DNA of 32,478 bases from CAZDIO01 sp964505555 (lineage in GTDB: Bacteria > Bdellovibrionota_C > UBA2361 > SZUA-149 > CAZDIO01), in NCBI GenBank assembly GCA_964505555.1, contig CAZDIO010000133.1:1-32478 (forward strand). Reading direction: 5' to 3'. The notes beneath the pieces are model-generated. The model was not told the DNA's origin. It did not search any database and saw only the letters and a list, made by a program, of their open reading frames with translations. Position 1 is the stretch's first letter; the number at the start of each line of letters is the position of its first letter. The position numbers and the translations under genes are program-made. Below are positions 7,824-15,192 of the stretch, one piece after another.

Positions 7824-9452
7824 TTACTGAACTGAGGGGCTATCTCCTTGAATGGTTCGCCGGTCGATAAATTCTGTAGCGATCGTTGTTGGGGCTGGAG
7901 AGCTAATAGGCTTTTTAAGGTTCATTGGAAGAAGGATCGTGACCGTGGTTCCCTCACCAGGAGCAGTGCTTAGTGAAATACTTCCCCCGTGGGCCGCAAG
8001 AATCCCATTACAGATTGCAAGCCCTAAGCCGCTTCCTTGAACAATACTTCGCTCCACGATCCCGGTATTTAGTGCAAAGGGGACTCCAAGACCAGAAGCG
8101 ATATGTGGAGACATCCCCGAGCCGGTGTCGCAAATTTGTAGTTGTAAAAAGTTTACTTCGTTTTGATTAATGATACTTCCTCGAATTGTGATGGATCCTG
8201 CCTGGGTATGTTTTTGAGCATTCGTTAAGAGATTCAAAATCAACCTACGGAGTGCCGAAGCATCCCCATGGATAGTTAAATCCTGGGGGGTAAGTTCGAT
8301 GTTAAGCTTAATTTTTTCTTGATTGATGAGCGGTCTTACACTATTCATCGCCTCGCAACAGACGTTATAGATGTTTAGAGAGGACCAATTCCATGAAGCA
8401 AGACCGCTGTTCATACGAGCAACTTCAAGCAAATCATGAACCATCTCACTCATTCGGAGTATCTCCGTGTGCAATGTTTGGACGGAAGGGGAGATCTCTT
8501 CCTGTGTCCAGCTATCTCCTCTTAGTACTAGTTCTGTAAGCGCACGCATGCCTGCAAGGGGGGTGCGAAGTTCGTGTCCAACAACTCCCAGTACCCGTTC
8601 CAGCGCACGGACAGCATCTTGAAGATGGTTTCTTTCTCGTTCAATTTTGAACTTCGTAATTCGCTCCTGTTCAGCGATACGTCTTTCAGTAATGTCCTCG
8701 GCAAGACCTGCGACTCGATAGACATTGCCATGAACGTCACGAATGGGAAATCCACGATCACGAATCCATCGAATTGAGCCATCTGGATGAACAATTCGAT
8801 ATTCTTCATCATAACGACCATCTTCAATTGTTTGCTGAAACGCTGCCTCAACACGTGAACGATCTTCTGGGTGAACGGTGTTGAGCCAACCGTTTGCGTC
8901 ATCATAGATGCTCTTTGCAGATCGCTTCCATACTTGGGAGTATTGTGGACTGACATACAGTACACGACCTTGTTTTCTGTCCATCAGCCAAAAAACTTCG
9001 TTAATATTTTCAGCCAGTTGTCGAAATTGTTCCTCGCTTTGAATAAGTGCTTCTTCGGTTTGATTTTTTTGTTCACGAAGACGTTTCTGTTCCAATGCGG
9101 CAATGACTTTCGGTCCAAGGCGAATCATGCGGTCTTTAAGAACATAGTCGGTGATTCCCTTTTTAATACAGTCTACCGCGGTTTCTTCGCCAACTGTTCC
9201 TGAAACGAGAATGAAGGGGATATCAAGGCGATAATCGTTCAAGAGAAAAAAAGCTTCGAGACCTGTAAACTGAGGAAGATTATAGTCAGCAAGAATGAGA
9301 TCAAGATCGGAGCTTAAGTGTGCAAGGTATTGAGCTTTCGTATCCACGCGAGTCCAACGTGGGTCAAATCCTGATTGTTTGAGTTGATACAGCATTAACG
9401 CAGCATCATCTGAATTGTCTTCAAGAATTAGTATGCGAAGGGGGGTTGCCAT
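7824..9452 (-). CDS. Histidine kinase: REC-PAS-HisKA-HATPase
   Basis: 542 residues, no membrane segment. The N-terminal receiver is intact (LEDNSDD pocket, Asp56 in LADYNLP, Lys106). A PAS domain with its PAC motif (about 141-255, ending AGLAEDITERR) is followed by HisKA with GHELRTPL (His293), WNW at 354-356 and an HATPase with NLLTNA, CDTGSGM, GSGLGL and HGG. It is the complete member of the three-paralogue family in this window. Receiver-first kinases of this type usually receive phosphate or a signal from another kinase and then tune their own output. GAGG lies 4 nt before the ATG. It is divergent from the response regulator gene at 9780, a plausible target. Confidence 0.92.
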   Translation of the reverse strand: MATPLRILILEDNSDDAALMLYQLKQSGFDPRWTRVDTKAQYLAHLSSDLDLILADYNLPQFTGLEAFFLLNDYRLDIPFILVSGTVGEETAVDCIKKGITDYVLKDRMIRLGPKVIAALEQKRLREQKNQTEEALIQSEEQFRQLAENINEVFWLMDRKQGRVLYVSPQYSQVWKRSAKSIYDDANGWLNTVHPEDRSRVEAAFQQTIEDGRYDEEYRIVHPDGSIRWIRDRGFPIRDVHGNVYRVAGLAEDITERRIAEQERITKFKIERERNHLQDAVRALERVLGVVGHELRTPLAGMRALTELVLRGDSWTQEEISPSVQTLHTEILRMSEMVHDLLEVARMNSGLASWNWSSLNIYNVCCEAMNSVRPLINQEKIKLNIELTPQDLTIHGDASALRRLILNLLTNAQKHTQAGSITIRGSIINQNEVNFLQLQICDTGSGMSPHIASGLGVPFALNTGIVERSIVQGSGLGLAICNGILAAHGGSISLSTAPGEGTTVTILLPMNLKKPISSPAPTTIATEFIDRRTIQGDSPSVQ

Positions 9453-9779
9453 TCGACCTCACTACAAAATGAAAAGTTGATCAATGTTATTGTCCTCGTG
9501 ATTATAAGTCTCACTATAAGATACGAAGCGCGATTAAATCATTTCGAAAAATGTAAGGTGCTCTGCCTAGTTTCTTTTTTACTTAGTGGAAGCACGCGCG
9601 CTCGTTGTCAGTACTTGCCCGTACGAGAGGTGATTTTGTTGCTGCTTGAGAGGATTGATCGAGTTTGCAGTGTTGACTAGCAGCTTAGCAGTACGCAATG
9701 ACGTTACTTGAGGTAGGCTCGAGTGCTTATGTGCATCGGTCCATTTACGCATATTGTAATCAGGAGAAAGGAAGAGGGA
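9453..9779. other. Intergenic region between divergent kinase and regulator genes
   Basis: 327 bp. A 67-codon open frame at 9477-9680 has no recognisable protein and no ribosome site, so I leave it out. Visible features are ATACGAAGC at 9521-9529, one mismatch from the 9-mer seen at 1344 and 5177, and an inverted repeat CTCGT (9601-9605) with ACGAG (9622-9626) around a second GTAC pair. The promoters for the genes on both sides should lie here. Confidence 0.4.
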
Positions 9780-10232
9780 ATGAAAACCTTCAATCGTATT
9801 TTGTTGGCTGAAGATGATCCTTGCGATTTGGAGCTTACTTTGGGAGCTCTTACCAAACACCATTTAGCAAGCGAGATATTTGTTGTGCGAGATGGTGCTG
9901 AAACTCTTGACTACCTGTACCGAAGAAAGGCATTTAGCACCCGAGAACCTGGCAATCCGGTGGTAATTTTACTTGATTTAAAAATGCCAAAAATTGATGG
10001 TGCTGAGGTATTAAAGGAGATCAAGTCATCTGAGTTATTAAAAGCTATCCCTGTAGTTATTTTGACATCTTCTCGCGAGACACAGGATCTTGATAAATGC
10101 TATAAGTTGGGTGCAAATGCATATGTTGTAAAGCCGGTAAAATTTGCAGAGTTCCTCGCGGCGATAAGAGATCTGAGTGTTTTTTGGGCTTTAATTAATG
10201 AACCTCCTTCGGGAAGTGTTGGAAAGATTTAG
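9780..10232 (+). CDS. Rcp1-type single-domain response regulator
   Basis: 150 residues. Receiver with AEDD pocket, Asp66 in LLDLKMPKIDG, Thr96-Ser, and Lys118-Pro. The longer loop after the second helix (YRRKAFSTREPGNP) and the tail VFWALINEPP are typical of the Rcp1 group of regulators, first known as partners of cyanobacterial phytochrome kinases and widespread beside PAS kinases. The ATG at 9780 has a strong GGAAGAGGGA ribosome site; an upstream GTG at 9723 lies before that site and is rejected. It is divergent from the REC-PAS kinase gene at 7824-9452, its likely partner. No output domain, so it acts through protein contact or in a relay. Confidence 0.9.
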   Translation: MKTFNRILLAEDDPCDLELTLGALTKHHLASEIFVVRDGAETLDYLYRRKAFSTREPGNPVVILLDLKMPKIDGAEVLKEIKSSELLKAIPVVILTSSRETQDLDKCYKLGANAYVVKPVKFAEFLAAIRDLSVFWALINEPPSGSVGKI

Positions 10233-10250
10233 TAGAGAGGTGAAATTTGT

Positions 10251-10283
10251 TTGACGAAAGAGAGCTTTCTACACAAGTATAGT
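10251..10283 (+). promoter_or_regulatory. Weak candidate promoter of the NarL-type regulator gene
   Basis: TTGACG at 10251-10256 and TATAGT at 10278-10283 lie upstream of the regulator gene. The spacing of 21 nt is too long for a standard sigma-70 promoter, so this is only a hint. The gap is otherwise AT-rich and featureless. Confidence 0.2.
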
Positions 10284-10362
10284 ATAAAAGTGAGAGATGT
10301 TTCTTTGCTAAACTTTTGTAGGGGCTGTGAAACAATCAATGTAGGTGGCCTTTAAAAAATTT

Positions 10363-11040
10363 ATGGTAGATACAATTAACAGTGATATGAGACATCTTCT
10401 CCTAGTGGATGCCGAAACACTTGTTCGTTCGGCCATTGCTCAAGTGATTATATCCTCTTCTAGTTTCAAGGTTGTGGAAGAAGCAGGCAATTTGGCTGAG
10501 GCGCTCGCCAAATTAGAAGAAGGTAATATAAAGGTGGTGATTACTGAAATCGCACTTCCCGGGCCGAGTGGACTTGAGCTGATTAATGAGATTACACGTC
10601 GTAAACTAAAAGTGCAGTCATTAGTTCTCTCCAGGATTGATTCTCTTGATGTTGTTCGGCAGGTTCTCATGGCGGGGGCCCAAGGATATTTCTTAAAATC
10701 AGATAGTATTGAAGATTTTATTGAGGGATTAAACGGTCTTCAGACTTCAAGAAAGATACTCTCAACAAGTATTGCAGGGTTGGTAAATATCCCTGCAAAT
10801 TTTTATGAAATATCTGAAGATAGGAGCATTACAGATCCCTTGTATCCGCTTAGCCCTAGAGAACGAGAGATTTTCTATCTTCTTGCAACTGGATTGCGAA
10901 ATAGTACCATTGCAAAGCAACTCTACATTAGTTCTCGAACTGTCGAGACCCACCGAGCCCGGATTGTACGTAAACTTAAATTGGACTCAAATGGTGAACT
11001 GATTCGATATGCAATAAAGCACGGGTTAACAACGGTATAA
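10363..11040 (+). CDS. NarL/FixJ-type regulator with Glu at the phosphorylation site
   Basis: 225 residues from the ATG at 10363; a GTG at 10345 would add six, and the ATG at 10387 is also possible because none has an ideal ribosome site. The N-terminal receiver (about 10-128) keeps Asp16 of the pocket, the ALPGPSGLEL loop and Lys112. The phospho-Asp position is Glu62 (VVITEIALP, codon 10546-10548) and the second pocket acid is Ala17. The C-terminal LuxR-type HTH (about 161-222) is complete, with LSPREREI, the recognition helix SRTVETHRARI and the final GLTTV. It should bind DNA as a dimer. The Glu may mimic phosphorylation, making it active regardless of any kinase (inference). It is the only recognisable DNA-binding protein in the window. 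Confidence 0.9.
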   Translation: MVDTINSDMRHLLLVDAETLVRSAIAQVIISSSSFKVVEEAGNLAEALAKLEEGNIKVVITEIALPGPSGLELINEITRRKLKVQSLVLSRIDSLDVVRQVLMAGAQGYFLKSDSIEDFIEGLNGLQTSRKILSTSIAGLVNIPANFYEISEDRSITDPLYPLSPREREIFYLLATGLRNSTIAKQLYISSRTVETHRARIVRKLKLDSNGELIRYAIKHGLTTV

Positions 11041-11103
11041 ATTGCCACATTGAAAGCAGCTTCTCTCACTGGGGTATCGCCCTCAAACCCTCATAGATAA
11101 TAT

Positions 11104-11154
11104 GAGATTGCTTCGCTTCGCCCGGCGGCCGGGCCTCCCGGCTCGCAACGACAG
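11104..11154. repeat. REP-like GC-rich palindromic intergenic repeat
   Basis: It lies between two convergent genes. The ends read GAGATTGCTTCGCTTCG and CTCGCAACGACAG, which resemble a widespread bacterial intergenic repeat. The GC-rich centre can form either CCCGG/CCGGG (11121-11125 with 11129-11133) or a 6-bp stem GCCGGG/CCCGGC (11128-11133 with 11137-11142, loop CCT). It stands out against AT-rich surroundings. A role as bidirectional terminator or mRNA stabiliser is possible but not shown; there is no T-run. I saw only one copy. Confidence 0.6.
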
Positions 11155-11168
11155 GTGTTTTCATTTTG

Positions 11169-13064
11169 TTAAGAGTCCTTGGGAATCGCCAGCACTCTAT
11201 TGATTGCGAGGTAGAGACTATCAGCCTGAACTGGTTTTGAGATATAATCGTCCATCCCTGCTTCTAAACATTTTTCCCGGTCACCTTTCATCGCAAAGGC
11301 GGTAAGTGCGATTATTCTCGTGTGAATGTTTCTTTCGCGGTCTAATTTTCTAATTTTTGCGGTTGCTTCAAATCCGTTTAGCACGGGCATCTGCACATCC
11401 ATAATGACGAGATCAAAATCATTCTGTGTATAGAGTTCCACAGCCATTTGGCCATTATTGGCAAGTGTCGCATGATGTCCAGCTTTTTCAAGAAGCCTAG
11501 TAATCACGCGTTGACTAACGATATGATCCTCAACAACAAGAACTCGGAGTTGTTCAGAGGCATTTTTGACTAAACGTTGTGTTGGTCGTTCAAGTTGGAG
11601 AGAGTCCTGTGTAAGAACCATTTCAGTAAATCCACACCTAATTGTGAAAGAGAACGTGGCGCCTGAACCTGGAGTGCTTTGGAGTGAGATCGTTCCCCCC
11701 ATTAATTTGGCGAGGCGGGCACAAATAGCAAGTCCCAATCCTGTTCCCCCGTATTTTCTTGTTGTCGAAGAATCAACCTGTGTAAATTTATCAAATATTA
11801 TTGTTTGTTTTTCTATGGGAATTCCAATACCTGTGTCAGTAATACTAAAAGCAATGACCGCTTCTTTTTGAAGTGCACTTTGGAGATGCACATCGAGATG
11901 AACACTTCCACCCGGATCGGTAAATTTAACAGCATTTGAAAGAAGGTTTGAAAGAATCTGGCCGAGACGAAGTGAGTCAGCAATCAGCTGATGGGGGACG
12001 TTATTGGCTACTGCGTAACTGAGGCGAATACTTTTTTCGTCGGCTTGAACGATAAAGGGAGCTATGATTCGCACCAAGTACTCTCGAATAAAGAAAGCAA
12101 TCGGCTCTAATTCTAATTTCCCAGCCTCAATTTTTGAAAAATCAAGGATGTCGTTGATAATCGAGAGTAGAGCATTCGAGGAGAGTTTAATTGCTGCAAG
12201 ATATTCCTTTTGTTCTTCTGTTAACGTTGTATCAAACAACAGATCGGACATCCCGATGATACCATTCATCGGGGTACGAATCTCGTGACTCATATTTGCA
12301 AGGAATTCTGATTTTGCTTTATCTGCATTTTCTGCTTTGGTTTTTGCCGTAATTAATTCTCGATCTCTTCGCTCGATCTCATTTAGCATGTCATTAAAAC
12401 CGTCGATGAGCAGTCCAATTTCGTCATTTGCAAATTTTTGTGCTCGTGTTGAATATTGATGCGTTGTTGAAACGTCCCGGATGACTTTTACAAGTTGCAA
12501 AATTGGTTTTGAAAGAAGTGATTGAAGGGTTGCAGAAAGAATTATTGCAACGACAACAGAAGCAGAAAGCAAAGAAAAGCAGATTCCGGCAAACCAATTT
12601 AAATTGGAGTAGAGATCTTCTAGAGACGACTCAATATAAATTGCGCCGATTTTTTCGCCATCAAAGACGATGTGTTGATAAAGAGATACCCGACTATTAC
12701 GCCACTGAAACCCTTCATGATATCGAGGATGGGGTAGTTGAAGTGATTTATTATTATTACGACGAAAAACTGCAAACTGTTTGCCCTGCTTTTCATAAAG
12801 GATTGCTTGAACAATGTTTTCTTTTGTACTAATTGCTTGGAGCATTTCTGCACCGCGATCGCGGTCATTAAAAACGAGCGCAGCTCGAGAGCTCATTCCA
12901 ATGACATCTGCTAAAGTAAGAATCTCGCGCTGAAGCGATCTTTTGAAATTATGAACTTCAACTAAAACAAATCCCATAAAGGCAACGGTAAGCACCGTCA
13001 CGCTTGAGAACATGATTGCAAAGGCAATCTTTCGTTTTATGGAGATATTTCGGAAACGCGTCAT
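11169..13064 (-). CDS. CHASE8-HAMP membrane hybrid histidine kinase
   Basis: 631 residues from the ATG at 13064, with AGGAT 5 nt upstream; a TTG just before it is disfavoured. Membrane segments at about 13-36 and 157-182 flank a periplasmic CHASE8-type domain with its signature RAALVFNDRD (60-69) and YIESSLEDLY. HAMP (about 183-235) leads to HisKA with SHEIRTPM (His260), HATPase (NLLSNAVKFT, DTGIGI, GGTGLGL), and a C-terminal receiver with Asp556 in IMDVQMPVLNG and Lys610. CHASE8 is the sensor domain of the diguanylate cyclase YfiN/TpbB, where periplasmic YfiR represses it. A yfiR-like gene lies 2.1 kb away, so the same control is likely here with a kinase as output. No HPt is fused, so phosphate must leave through a separate HPt protein. 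Confidence 0.93.
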   Translation of the reverse strand: MTRFRNISIKRKIAFAIMFSSVTVLTVAFMGFVLVEVHNFKRSLQREILTLADVIGMSSRAALVFNDRDRGAEMLQAISTKENIVQAILYEKQGKQFAVFRRNNNKSLQLPHPRYHEGFQWRNSRVSLYQHIVFDGEKIGAIYIESSLEDLYSNLNWFAGICFSLLSASVVVAIILSATLQSLLSKPILQLVKVIRDVSTTHQYSTRAQKFANDEIGLLIDGFNDMLNEIERRDRELITAKTKAENADKAKSEFLANMSHEIRTPMNGIIGMSDLLFDTTLTEEQKEYLAAIKLSSNALLSIINDILDFSKIEAGKLELEPIAFFIREYLVRIIAPFIVQADEKSIRLSYAVANNVPHQLIADSLRLGQILSNLLSNAVKFTDPGGSVHLDVHLQSALQKEAVIAFSITDTGIGIPIEKQTIIFDKFTQVDSSTTRKYGGTGLGLAICARLAKLMGGTISLQSTPGSGATFSFTIRCGFTEMVLTQDSLQLERPTQRLVKNASEQLRVLVVEDHIVSQRVITRLLEKAGHHATLANNGQMAVELYTQNDFDLVIMDVQMPVLNGFEATAKIRKLDRERNIHTRIIALTAFAMKGDREKCLEAGMDDYISKPVQADSLYLAINRVLAIPKDS

Positions 13065-13368
13065 CAAAATCCTTTTTCGAGCACGCTATCAAGAATGCGA
13101 TTACTCCGCGAGTTTCGTTTTTGAGCTATAAGGGGAAACACTTACGCGATGAAATCCGTAATTGATCTCTCGGAATATTGAGTTTGATAAATGTTTAGCG
13201 TAAGTTTCCTCGCTTCAAGATTGGATAAATCACTTCGAGAGAGGAAAGAGGCGGACGGAAAATGCTAGTCTAATTGTCGTTAGAGAGTTCGTTGTTGTTG
13301 TGTAGGCACTTTTTGTAATTTAAATCTGGGTTAAAGCGTCGCTACGTAACGCGGAGCGGAGGGTATCT
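13065..13368. promoter_or_regulatory. Divergent promoter region with nested inverted repeats
   Basis: About 304 bp between the CHASE8 kinase gene (minus) and the FeeM-type fusion gene (plus). A long-range inverted repeat pairs GGGGAAACACTTACGC (13132-13147) with GCGTAAGTTTCC (13198-13209), and a second pairs TCTCTCG (13166-13172) with CGAGAGA (13236-13242). The two interleave rather than nest cleanly, which suits protein-binding sites better than one RNA hairpin. GCTACGTAA at 13341-13349 is the reverse complement of the TACGTAGC core seen elsewhere, and GGAGGG precedes the GTG start of the fusion. A shared operator is an inference. Confidence 0.4.
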
Positions 13369-15192
13369 GTGAACAGCCAAGTAGCAAGAAGGTCAATGAA
13401 TGACCAATTGCAATCTACGCCGGAAGCAGAGGTCATAACGTCTCCTGTAAAGAGCTTTAGAGAGTTTTATAGTGCATCCCGACTTGTCCATGATCAATAT
13501 TGCAAATGTAAGTACATGGAGAAAGATCCTTCTGGGCTGCGACTCTTTGTGCGCGATCTGTTGCCAACAACGGTTACATTTGTCTCTCTTTTCCAGGAAC
13601 ATATTATAGGGACTGCTACCTGGGTGCACAATGGAAAGGGTGGTCTTCCAGCAACAAATTTATTTGGGCAAGAAATAAAGCAACTTATATATTCTCGTCG
13701 CACCGTGGTTGAAGGCACAAAATTTGCTTGTATTGCCTCAAGATTTGGAATTCACCACGAACCAAATCGTCCCAGTTATGTAGCAGAGCAACTTTTACGT
13801 TGGCTTTTTGATTGGAGTTGTATTTATCGAATCCATGATTGGATTATTGTGGTGAATCCGAAGCATCGACTGTTTTACGAACAAGAACTTGGTTTTGAAT
13901 GTATTGGACGTCAAAAAGTATGCTCGCATGTTAATGGGAATCCTGGTGTCTTGCTTCGTCTTGATATGAAAGCGCTTCTGCTTGGGAAGAAGCAAATGTT
14001 CCCCACCGCAAGGCGGATATTTGCTCCCTCAGTACAACGACTTTATAATAAAAATAGGGTTTATCGGCTTGGGGAAGAAGAGGTCTGTTTTTTGCTTTTG
14101 GAAAAACCCGATCTCCTTACTGAAGGACAAGAAGGAGAGATCGAAGCGCTTGAGCAAGAATATCCCAACGTTTTAAAAATAGTAAGAAAAACCCTTCATG
14201 CACCTTTTCAGATAAATAGGGCTTCTCGTATTTCGCTCGCCCCAGTATTCTCTCGGTTGTTAAAGTTGACTCCAGATGAGCCAATTTCTCTTACGATTAC
14301 TCCTCACGCCATTCAATTGCGGACATTACTTGCAAAGATTGTTGCCGTTCTTAGTTTTTATGCCAAACGAAGGGGAGTTCAGTTTCGATGTGGGGTTGAA
14401 GATGACGTTCCTGATTCTCTTATCGCAGATCCGCTTCTGTTAGGAAAGGCTGTGGAATCTGCAGCAGAAAGTGCAATTCAAAGCGCAGCCATTTCGGGTA
14501 GGGTAACTCTTCGTGTCTCACTAGGTGCCTGTCGAGGGAGTGAAGTCAACTTACACTTCAGTGTAAGTTCAGCACTTCATGAGTTCCCACAGCGTTGTAA
14601 AACACACATTGAGATGCTGGGGGGAAAGATTTCCTTAGCACAAGAGTCGACCAATACGACGAAGCTCCATTTCATCATTCCTAGTGTGGTATTTGAATCA
14701 AATATCTCTAGTGTGCTTGTTCATGCTAATTTGCCTCGTGAGAAACTACGTAATGGAGTGCTCTATGGCGATAATGTACTTTATCAAATGAGAGTACTTG
14801 TTGTTGAAGATCACATCACCAGTCAGAAAGTTCTCCTTCGTTATTTTGAGAAACGAGGAGCAATTGTAGAGATTGCGGCAAACGGCAAACAGGCGCTTCA
14901 GGCTTTACATCATCAAATGTTTGATTTGATCCTTATGGATTGTCAAATGCCAGTAATGGACGGATTTGAAACGGCGAAACTCATTCGAAAGCTCACACAT
15001 CCATTAAAAAGTAAAATCCCCATTATTGCTCTTACCGCATTTGTTATGGATGGGGATCGAGAACGTTGCCTCAGTGCAGGGATGAATGAATATTTAACAA
15101 AGCCAGTTTCGTGTAATGAACTCTTGGAAAAAATGATTGCGGTCTTACAATCGGGTGATCAATTACTCCCGTCGTACCAAGCTCAACTGTAG
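13369..15192 (+). CDS. FeeM-type N-acyl amino acid synthase domain fused to pseudo-kinase and receiver
   Basis: 607 residues, no signal or membrane segment. Residues 28-204 match the GNAT-fold FeeM/N-acyl amino acid synthase family: DPSGLR (53-58), LLPTTVTFVSL then IIGTATWV (64-86), GLPATNLF, VVEGTKFACIASRFG (113-127), and IVVNPKHRLFYEQELGFECI (160-179) followed by VNGNPGVLLRLDM. These enzymes join an acyl chain from acyl-ACP to an amino acid and are related in fold to LuxI-type signal synthases. Residues 303-440 align with the HATPase of the neighbouring hybrid kinase (SLIADPLLLGK) but lack the N-box, G1, G2 and lid, and there is no H-box, so it is not a kinase. The C-terminal receiver (474-594) is intact, with Asp524 in LMDCQMPVMDG and Lys578. 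GTG start with GGAGGG 5 nt upstream. The 3' end overlaps yfiR by 30 nt, tail to tail. Acyl-transfer activity gated by phosphorylation is an inference. Confidence 0.85.
   Translation: MNSQVARRSMNDQLQSTPEAEVITSPVKSFREFYSASRLVHDQYCKCKYMEKDPSGLRLFVRDLLPTTVTFVSLFQEHIIGTATWVHNGKGGLPATNLFGQEIKQLIYSRRTVVEGTKFACIASRFGIHHEPNRPSYVAEQLLRWLFDWSCIYRIHDWIIVVNPKHRLFYEQELGFECIGRQKVCSHVNGNPGVLLRLDMKALLLGKKQMFPTARRIFAPSVQRLYNKNRVYRLGEEEVCFLLLEKPDLLTEGQEGEIEALEQEYPNVLKIVRKTLHAPFQINRASRISLAPVFSRLLKLTPDEPISLTITPHAIQLRTLLAKIVAVLSFYAKRRGVQFRCGVEDDVPDSLIADPLLLGKAVESAAESAIQSAAISGRVTLRVSLGACRGSEVNLHFSVSSALHEFPQRCKTHIEMLGGKISLAQESTNTTKLHFIIPSVVFESNISSVLVHANLPREKLRNGVLYGDNVLYQMRVLVVEDHITSQKVLLRYFEKRGAIVEIAANGKQALQALHHQMFDLILMDCQMPVMDGFETAKLIRKLTHPLKSKIPIIALTAFVMDGDRERCLSAGMNEYLTKPVSCNELLEKMIAVLQSGDQLLPSYQAQL

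Noticed and set aside
8528..8965. 145-codon minus-strand frame inside the REC-PAS kinase gene
   Set aside because: Alternative frame of a gene with full domain support; no independent signal.
9477..9680. 67-codon open frame in the 9453-9779 gap, with a hydrophobic start
   Set aside because: No ribosome site, no recognisable protein, and it sits where promoters of two divergent genes are expected.
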